NCBI GenBank assembly: GCA_003151235.1
Contig: PLWZ01000082.1
Location: forward strand, 53,221 to 117,220
DNA length: 64,000 nucleotides
Source of the DNA: Acidimicrobiaceae bacterium
GTDB taxonomy: Bacteria > Actinomycetota > Acidimicrobiia > Acidimicrobiales > RAAP-2
Direction: 5' to 3'
The stretch's first letter is position 1, and the number at the start of each line of letters is the position of its first letter. Shown piece after piece: positions 58,844 to 64,000 of this stretch. Made by a program: the position numbers and the translations under genes. The notes under the pieces were generated by a model that made no database searches, was not told the origin of the DNA, and saw only the letters and a list, made by a program, of their open reading frames with translations.

Positions 58844-60247
58844 ATGGCACTGACGGATCTCGATCTCGGTCGTTACCAGCTCGGCTGGAGCGATACCGAG
58901 ACGGACTATGTGTTCAAGCCGAAGAAGGGCCTGAATGAGGAGATCGTCCGCGAGATGTCGGCCATCAAGAAGGAACCCGATTGGATGCGGGACTTCCGGC
59001 TGAAGGCGTTGGCCCGGTTCGAGCGCAAGCCGATGGCGGAATGGTTCGCGGTCAACATGCCCAGCCTCGACTTCGACGACATCTACTACTACGTGAAGCC
59101 GATGGGGGACCAGGTCAAGGACTGGAACGACCTGCCTCCCGAGATCAAGAACACCTACGAGAAGCTCGGTATCCCCGAGGCCGAGCGCAAGTACCTGGCC
59201 GGGGTCACGGCCCAGTACGAGTCCGAGGTGGTGTTCCACCGCAACCGGGACGACCTCGAGGCCCAGGGCGTCTTGTTCTCCGACATGGACACCGCGGTGC
59301 GCGAGTACCCCGACATCGTCCGCAAGTGGTTCGGGACGATCATCCCGCCCAACGACAACAAGTTCGCCGCGCTCAACTCGGCCGTGTGGTCGGGTGGATC
59401 GTTCATCTACGTCCCCCCGGGTGTGAAGGTGGACATGCCGCTGCAGGCCTACTTCCGGATCAACACCGAGAACATGGGCCAGTTCGAGCGGACGCTGATC
59501 ATCGCCGACGAGGGTTCCGAGGTTCATTACATCGAGGGCTGCTCGGCACCCGTGTACTCGACCGACTCGCTCCACTCGGCGGTTGTCGAGCTGGTGGCCC
59601 TCAAGGGCAGCCGCATCACGTACACGACCATCCAGAACTGGTCGAACAACGTGTATAACCTCGTGACCAAGCGGGCCCGCGCCGAGGCCGAGGCACGCGT
59701 CGAGTGGATCGACGGGAACATCGGCTCGCGCCTCACCATGAAGTACCCGTCGGTGTACCTGATGGGCCCGAAGGCGTCCGGCGAGGTCCTGTCGGTCGCG
59801 TACGCCGGGCCCGGCCAGCACCAGGACGCAGGGGCCAAGATGATCCACGCGGCACCCGAGACCACCTCCACCATCGTGTCGAAGTCGATCTCGAAGGGTG
59901 GGGGCCAGACCACCTACCGGGGCCTCGTGCACGTCAACGAGGGCGCCACGGGGGCCAAGTCGTTCGTCCGCTGCGACGCCCTGCTGCTCGACGAGCACTC
60001 GATCTCCGAGACCAAGCCCTATATGGAGGTCGGCGAGCGCGACGCCAGCATCGGGCACGAGGCCACGGTGGCCAAGATCGGCGATGACCAGCTCTTTTAC
60101 CTGATGAGCCGGGGTCTTTCCGAGTCCCAGGCCATGGGCATGATCGTGAACGGGTTCATCGAGCCCATAACCCGGACCCTCCCCATGGAGTACGCGGTGG
60201 AGTGGAGCCGGCTGATCGAGCTGCAGATGGAGGGCTCGGTCGGCTGA
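58844..60247 (+). CDS. sufB: SufB, Fe-S cluster scaffold subunit
   Basis: A 467-residue SufB. Clear motifs are FIYVPPGVKVDMPLQAYFRIN, EGCSAPVYSTDSLHSAVVELVA and the C-terminal MIVNGFIEPITRTLPMEYAVEWSRLIELQ. It assembles [Fe-S] clusters with SufD and the SufC ATPase. GGAG precedes the ATG at 58844. It is the first gene of a rightward operon: small Cys protein, sufD, Rieske ferredoxin, sufC. The many Fe-S enzymes here (Rieske oxygenase, reductase, ferredoxin) would depend on it. Confidence 0.97.
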   Translation: MALTDLDLGRYQLGWSDTETDYVFKPKKGLNEEIVREMSAIKKEPDWMRDFRLKALARFERKPMAEWFAVNMPSLDFDDIYYYVKPMGDQVKDWNDLPPEIKNTYEKLGIPEAERKYLAGVTAQYESEVVFHRNRDDLEAQGVLFSDMDTAVREYPDIVRKWFGTIIPPNDNKFAALNSAVWSGGSFIYVPPGVKVDMPLQAYFRINTENMGQFERTLIIADEGSEVHYIEGCSAPVYSTDSLHSAVVELVALKGSRITYTTIQNWSNNVYNLVTKRARAEAEARVEWIDGNIGSRLTMKYPSVYLMGPKASGEVLSVAYAGPGQHQDAGAKMIHAAPETTSTIVSKSISKGGGQTTYRGLVHVNEGATGAKSFVRCDALLLDEHSISETKPYMEVGERDASIGHEATVAKIGDDQLFYLMSRGLSESQAMGMIVNGFIEPITRTLPMEYAVEWSRLIELQMEGSVG

Positions 60248-60289
60248 GCCCGTGTCACCGGAGCGCTCTTCGGGTGGCACGATGGTGTC

Positions 60290-60628
60290 GTGCCGATGCG
60301 CGAGGAGTGCAAACACTTCCAGAGCAGGACCTATGCCTCGGGCGAGGTGGCGCGCTTCTGCGTCCTCGATCTCGCCCCGGAGGCACCGTGGCGGTGCCCG
60401 GACAACTGCCCGCGCTACGAGCGTCGGCTGGCCGACGTGGGCTGGGTCCACGGCACGCTTGTCGAACCGCCGATCGAGGACGAGCCCAACGTGCCGGCGG
60501 AGGAGATGACGGCGGTCCTCTCCAATGCCGAGAGCATTGTGAACGACATCGCCGAGGATGCTCTGGCCGAGGCCCGGCGAAACGACGCCAAGGCCTCCCG
60601 TCGGCGTTGGCGTCGCAAGCCGCGCTGA
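60290..60628 (+). CDS. Small Cys-containing protein between sufB and sufD, function unknown
   Basis: A 112-residue protein (GTG start; an ATG two codons on is possible). Four Cys are in the N-terminal part: C7, C24, C36 and C40 (C-x16-C, then C-x11-C-x3-C), which could hold zinc or an iron-sulfur cluster. A hydrophilic middle and an Arg/Lys-rich tail (RRNDAKASRRRWRRKPR) follow. No family is recognised. Its place inside the suf operon makes a role in cluster assembly or in sensing plausible, but this is inference. Confidence 0.7.
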   Translation: MPMREECKHFQSRTYASGEVARFCVLDLAPEAPWRCPDNCPRYERRLADVGWVHGTLVEPPIEDEPNVPAEEMTAVLSNAESIVNDIAEDALAEARRNDAKASRRRWRRKPR

Positions 60629-60673
60629 CCCGGTCATCGCATTCGGGCACACGGACCCGCATCGAGGGGCAGC

Positions 60674-61975
60674 GTGCGAACCTTCCCGGCTGAGGAGTCG
60701 GCGGCCCTCGGCGGGCCGGCATGGCTCTCGAATCGGCGCGCGGCGGCATTCGAGCGACTCGTTGGCATATCGCCGCCGACCGACGAGGCGGAGGTCTGGC
60801 GGTACTCGCCGATCGGTCGGCTCGACCTCGACGCATACCGTCCGGTCGCGGCGCCCGAGCACGGCGCGGCCCTGGACGGCGCCCTCGCCCTCGCCGACGA
60901 GTTCGGCGCCGGGCCCCGGGCCATCGTCCACAACGGCCGTATCGCACTGCTCGAGCGGCGGGGCCTGCCCGAGCAGGTGGTGTTCGCGGCGGCGTCGAGC
61001 CTCGAGACCGAGCCGAGCGGGTTCGGCGAGGTGGTCGGCCGTGACGACTTCTTCGTGGCCCTGAACGACAGCTTCACCCCCGACGCGATCACCCTCGAGG
61101 TCCCGGCGAGGGTCACCCTCGACGAACCGGTCGTGATCGTGCACTGGTGCGACGGCGGCACCGGCGACGGTCCGGCCCCGACCACCCTGCTGCGGAGCCT
61201 GACTCGCGTCGGCGAGGACGCCGAGGCCAGGGTCATCGAGGTGATCGCGGGCCCGGCCGATGCCGGCCCTGGCCTCGTCGTCCCGGTGGGCGAGATGGTG
61301 GTGGGCGATCGGGGCCGCCTCTCCTATGTGATGGTCCAGGACCTCAGCCACGACACGTGGCACCTGGCCAGGCTCGGGGCGACGGTCGGGCGTGACGGCA
61401 CACTGAAGAGCTTCACCGCCGGGCTGGGCGGCGCCTACGACCGCTGCCGGGTCGACGCGGCGGCGGTCGGTCAGGGCAGCTCGACCGAGCTCACCACCGT
61501 CTACCTCGGTTCGGGCGATCAGATCCACGATGTGCGGACGCTCCAGGACCACGTGGCTGGCAAGACGACCAGCGACCTCTTGTGCAAGGGGGCCGTTGCC
61601 GAGCGATCCCGATCGATCTACACGGGCCTCATCCGCGTCCGCAACGGGGCGGCGCGTTCGGACGCCATGCAGACGAACCACAACCTGGTCCTCGACGCGA
61701 GTGCGCACGCCGACTCGGTGCCCAACCTCGACATCGAGGAGAACGACGTCCGGTGCAGCCACGCATCGAGTGTCGGCCCGGTCGACGAGGACCAGCGCTA
61801 CTACCTCGAGTCCCGCGGCATCTCGCCCGACCGGGCCGAGCGGCTGATCGTGCTCGGGTTCTTCGACGACATCGTCGAGCGCTCCCCGGTGCCGAGCGCG
61901 GCCGGGCCACTGCGCCGTCGTATCGGGCAGCGGCTGGCCGGGCTGCTCGGGCGGGGGGGCGAGTCCGATGGGTGA
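60674..61975 (+). CDS. sufD: SufD, Fe-S cluster assembly subunit
   Basis: A 433-residue SufD. It shares the right-handed beta-helix pattern of SufB (LSYVMVQDLSHDTWHLARLGATVGRDG) and the C-terminal HASSVGPVDEDQRYYLESRGISPDRAERLIVLGF segment. GTG at 60674 is the start, 46 bases after the small Cys gene. It forms the SufBC2D complex. The next gene starts eight bases before its stop. Confidence 0.95.
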   Translation: MRTFPAEESAALGGPAWLSNRRAAAFERLVGISPPTDEAEVWRYSPIGRLDLDAYRPVAAPEHGAALDGALALADEFGAGPRAIVHNGRIALLERRGLPEQVVFAAASSLETEPSGFGEVVGRDDFFVALNDSFTPDAITLEVPARVTLDEPVVIVHWCDGGTGDGPAPTTLLRSLTRVGEDAEARVIEVIAGPADAGPGLVVPVGEMVVGDRGRLSYVMVQDLSHDTWHLARLGATVGRDGTLKSFTAGLGGAYDRCRVDAAAVGQGSSTELTTVYLGSGDQIHDVRTLQDHVAGKTTSDLLCKGAVAERSRSIYTGLIRVRNGAARSDAMQTNHNLVLDASAHADSVPNLDIEENDVRCSHASSVGPVDEDQRYYLESRGISPDRAERLIVLGFFDDIVERSPVPSAAGPLRRRIGQRLAGLLGRGGESDG

Positions 61976-62285
61976 ACGCAAGGTGCTTTGCCGGCGCGAC
62001 GAGGTCGTCTCGGGCGAGGCCCGCCGGTTCGACGTCGCAGGGACCCGGATCGCGCTCGTGCGGATCGATGACGACTTCTACGCGATCGGCGACCGGTGCA
62101 GCCACGAGGACTACTCCCTGGGCGAGGGCGAGGTGTGGGTCGACGAGTGCGAGATCGAGTGCCCGCAGCACGGGAGCATGTTCGATCTCGTGACGGGTGA
62201 GCCCCGGTCGTTTCCGGCCACCACCCCGGTCCCGGTGTTCGAGGTCGAGATCGAGGGCGACGACGTGGTGGTGGTGCTCCCGTGA
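61968..62285 (+). CDS. Rieske-type ferredoxin in the suf operon
   Basis: A 105-residue Rieske [2Fe-2S] protein. Cluster ligands are C44-x-H46 and C65-x2-H68 (DRCSHED, then ECPQHGS). It overlaps the end of sufD by eight bases and sufC by four, so it is tightly coupled. Such Rieske proteins are found in actinobacterial suf operons. It may donate electrons during assembly or be an early client. Confidence 0.94.
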   Translation: MGERKVLCRRDEVVSGEARRFDVAGTRIALVRIDDDFYAIGDRCSHEDYSLGEGEVWVDECEIECPQHGSMFDLVTGEPRSFPATTPVPVFEVEIEGDDVVVVLP

Positions 62286-63019
62286 CGGCCACCGGGACGC
62301 TCAAGGTGTCGGACCTGCACGCCGAGGCCGGCGGTGCCGAGATCCTGCACGGCGTGGACCTCGAGGTCGCGCCCGGCGAGGTCCACGTCGTCATGGGTCC
62401 GAACGGCTCGGGCAAGAGCACGCTCGCTCACGCGTTGATGGGCCGACCGGGGACGACAGTGACCGCCGGGAGCATCACGATCGATGGGACCGAGCTGGCC
62501 GGGCTGCCGAGCTGGCGCCGCGCCCGCGCCGGCCTCTACCTGGCGCTCCAGCACCCGATCGAGGTCCCCGGTGTCCGCCTGGAGGCCGTGCTCACCGAGG
62601 CGCTCCGGGAGACCGATGGCGACGCCGGCCGGGTCGCGTCCTCCCTCGATGCGGAGGCCGACGCGATCGGGTTCGACCGGCGCTTCCTCGACCGGGCCCT
62701 CAACGTCGATCTGTCGGGCGGCGAGCGCAAGCGCAACGAGATCCTCCAGATGGGCGTGCTCCGGCCCCGTTTCGCGGTGCTCGACGAGATCGACTCGGGC
62801 CTGGACATCGACGCGTTGCGCTCCGTCGCGCGTCGAGTCGAGCTGGCGACGTCGGAGTGGGGCCTCGGCGTGTTAGCCGTGACCCACTTCCGTCGGCTGC
62901 TCCAAGAGCTGCGGGCCGACCGGGTGCATGTGATGGTGGGTGGCCGGATCGTTGCCGAGGGTGGGCCGGAGCTCGCCGACGAGCTCGACACGTCCGGCTA
63001 CGGCGCCTACAGCGCCTGA
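62282..63019 (+). CDS. sufC: SufC, Fe-S assembly ATPase
   Basis: A 245-residue ABC-type ATPase. Walker A is GPNGSGKST, the signature is LSGGERKR and Walker B is FAVLDEIDSGLD. It powers the SufBCD complex. GTG is the start, overlapping the Rieske stop by four bases (GTGA). In most actinobacteria sufS and sufU follow; here a TnpB-type gene begins 139 bases downstream instead, so those genes must lie elsewhere or past the element. Confidence 0.96.
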   Translation: MTATGTLKVSDLHAEAGGAEILHGVDLEVAPGEVHVVMGPNGSGKSTLAHALMGRPGTTVTAGSITIDGTELAGLPSWRRARAGLYLALQHPIEVPGVRLEAVLTEALRETDGDAGRVASSLDAEADAIGFDRRFLDRALNVDLSGGERKRNEILQMGVLRPRFAVLDEIDSGLDIDALRSVARRVELATSEWGLGVLAVTHFRRLLQELRADRVHVMVGGRIVAEGGPELADELDTSGYGAYSA

Positions 63020-63061
63020 TGCCGCCGCCCCAGCTGCCGAAGTTCCTGCCGGCGTCGCCCT

Positions 63062-64000
63062 AAGAGCCCCAGCGAATAGGCGCCCGGGTGCCATAACCCG
63101 CCAGTGGCGACCTCCGCACACATTTCGACTGTCACAGCGCTCGGCGAGCCTGGCCACGTGACCCGCATCACTACCTTCTCCTTCACCGCACGACCGAGCA
63201 GCGACCAGCAAAAGGCCATCGCCCGGCACGTGGGCGCCCGCCGGTTCGCCTGGAACCAGAGCCTGCGGTTGGTGTTGGACGCCCAGAAACAGAAGAGGAC
63301 CGATCCAAGCGTCGTGGTGCCTCGAACCGCCTACTCACTCATCAACGCCATCAACGGCTGGAAGCGTTCGGAGGGCGCCGGCCGACGCTTCGTGGTGGGC
63401 TCAAACGGCCAGACCACGGCGCTGCTGGGCCTCCCGTGGCGCCACCAGGTGTGCGCCCAGGTGTTGGAAGAGGCGGCGGTCGACTTGGCCCGGGCCCTGG
63501 GCGCCGCCCACCAGGCCAAGGGAACCACGGCCAAGGGAACCAAGAGAGCGGTCGGGTTCCCGAGTTTCCAGAAGAAAGGCCGGTGCGCCCAGTCGTTCCG
63601 GCTCCGCAACAGGATCTCGAAGACGGGCACCCCGAGCATCACCGTCGGGGGGACCGAGGCCCGGTCGATCACGCTCCCGGTGCTGGGCACCATCGCGGTG
63701 CGCGAGGACACCCGGGCGCTTCGACGGCTGCTTCGCCCCGGCACGAATGGCCCCCGGGCCCGGGTGTGCCAGGTCACGGTGGCGCTCCGCCGGGGCCGAG
63801 TGGTCCTCTACGTCACCGTCCAAGGGCCCGACCGGCACCCGGCGAGACGCGACCAGGGCTCCGAGCAGGGCTTCGTCGGCGTCGATCTCGGGCTCACCCA
63901 CGCCGTGGTGGCGGCCCGGGCTGACGGGACCGAGGTGACCCGCCTGGAGCCTCTCCGACCGTTGGAGCGCTCGCTCGCCGCGCTGCGCCGGGCCGATCGC
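63062..64000 (+). mobile_element. TnpB-type insertion element, left part (IS200/IS605 group)
   Basis: The region after sufC contains a transposon-type tnpB gene with no tnpA to its left. The exact left end is not certain; I place it after the sufC terminator-like region. The right end is outside the window. The 63020-63157 gap holds no gene. Confidence 0.55.
63158..64000 (+). CDS. TnpB-like RNA-guided nuclease, IS200/IS605 group (5' part)
   Basis: The frame is open from GTG 63158 to the window end, giving 281 residues of the usual roughly 400. The N-terminus (SFTARPSSDQQKAIARHVGARRFAWNQSLRL) is the classical TnpB/OrfB start. The beginning of the RuvC-like nuclease domain is seen in FVGVDLGLTHAVV, with the catalytic Asp. 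The remaining RuvC motifs and the zinc finger lie beyond the window. TnpB proteins are guided by an RNA from the element's right end, which is not visible here. Whether the gene is intact cannot be seen. Confidence 0.88.
   Translation, partial: MTRITTFSFTARPSSDQQKAIARHVGARRFAWNQSLRLVLDAQKQKRTDPSVVVPRTAYSLINAINGWKRSEGAGRRFVVGSNGQTTALLGLPWRHQVCAQVLEEAAVDLARALGAAHQAKGTTAKGTKRAVGFPSFQKKGRCAQSFRLRNRISKTGTPSITVGGTEARSITLPVLGTIAVREDTRALRRLLRPGTNGPRARVCQVTVALRRGRVVLYVTVQGPDRHPARRDQGSEQGFVGVDLGLTHAVVAARADGTEVTRLEPLRPLERSLAALRRADR

Noticed and set aside
58766..61981. A 1071-codon open frame on the minus strand opposite sufB, the small Cys gene and sufD
   Set aside because: It is a mirror frame of high-GC coding DNA: the amino-acid makeup is His/Asp/Val/Arg-rich with no domain, and it lies wholly opposite well-recognised suf genes.
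1..64000. KstR/KstR2-type steroid operators, CRISPR arrays, rRNA and tRNA genes
   Set aside because: I looked for the AAC-N2-GTT and CAAG-N2-CTTG type palindromes before the catabolic genes, for regularly spaced repeats and for tRNA-like cloverleaf segments, and saw none convincing. The reading was by eye and not exhaustive.

Overview
The window is high-GC DNA (about two thirds G+C by eye) densely packed with short operons on both strands. GTG/TTG starts, ATGA-type overlaps, F420-type oxidoreductases, paired acyl-CoA dehydrogenases, DUF35/thiolase pairs and a SufB-SufD-Rieske-SufC operon point to an actinobacterium. A member of the Acidimicrobiia or a relative is my best guess, but this is inference from gene content only. 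No rRNA, tRNA or CRISPR array was seen.

Positions 1-13,800 hold an oxygenase-rich catabolic block: the 3' end of an FMN-dependent monooxygenase, a Rieske ring-hydroxylating oxygenase with a small partner, an FAD/[2Fe-2S] reductase with an aldehyde dehydrogenase, an acyl-CoA dehydrogenase pair behind a SnoaL-like protein, a TetR regulator, an LLM-class oxidoreductase, and an operon of TauD-like dioxygenase, odd amidohydrolase, carboxymuconolactone decarboxylase-like protein, 3-hydroxyisobutyrate dehydrogenase-like protein and a P450-type ferredoxin. A CTCTCA-containing motif lies before four transcription units here.

Positions 13,960-26,000 hold a seven-gene leftward run (quinone oxidoreductase, CoA transferase, SDR, hotdog thioesterase, split-barrel protein, DUF35 protein, lipid-transfer thiolase). 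An acyl-CoA dehydrogenase/phosphotransferase operon with a divergent TetR follows, then a crotonase, an SDR and a TesB-like thioesterase.

Positions 26,000-48,800 hold a second aldehyde dehydrogenase, three metal-dependent hydrolases of the amidohydrolase-2 type, a second acyl-CoA dehydrogenase pair, a TetR, a DUF35-thiolase fusion, a second crotonase, a P450, a second CoA transferase, a dispersed branched-chain-amino-acid-type ABC transporter (LivF, LivG, fused LivH-LivM, binding protein), DUF427 proteins and an SDR. A palindrome centred on GACGTC recurs upstream of four of these units and looks like a shared operator.

Positions 49,100-58,640 hold a P450, a Baeyer-Villiger-type monooxygenase and an acyl-CoA synthetase in a row, then a VOC gene broken by an in-frame TGA, a sugar-isomerase-like cupin, a metallo-beta-lactamase-fold hydrolase, an RmlC-like epimerase, a membrane protein and a type-B carboxylesterase. 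Positions 58,640-64,000 hold the suf iron-sulfur assembly operon, with an extra Cys-containing small protein, followed by a TnpB-type gene cut by the window end.

Taken together: oxygenases (Rieske, P450, BVMO, FMN and alpha-ketoglutarate enzymes) could open a cyclic or branched substrate. Aldehyde dehydrogenases, synthetase and CoA transferases would give CoA esters. Heteromeric acyl-CoA dehydrogenases, crotonases, SDRs and thiolase/aldolase-like proteins would shorten them, and the ABC transporter would import the substrate. Steroid- or terpenoid-like compounds fit best. The substrate cannot be read from the sequence.
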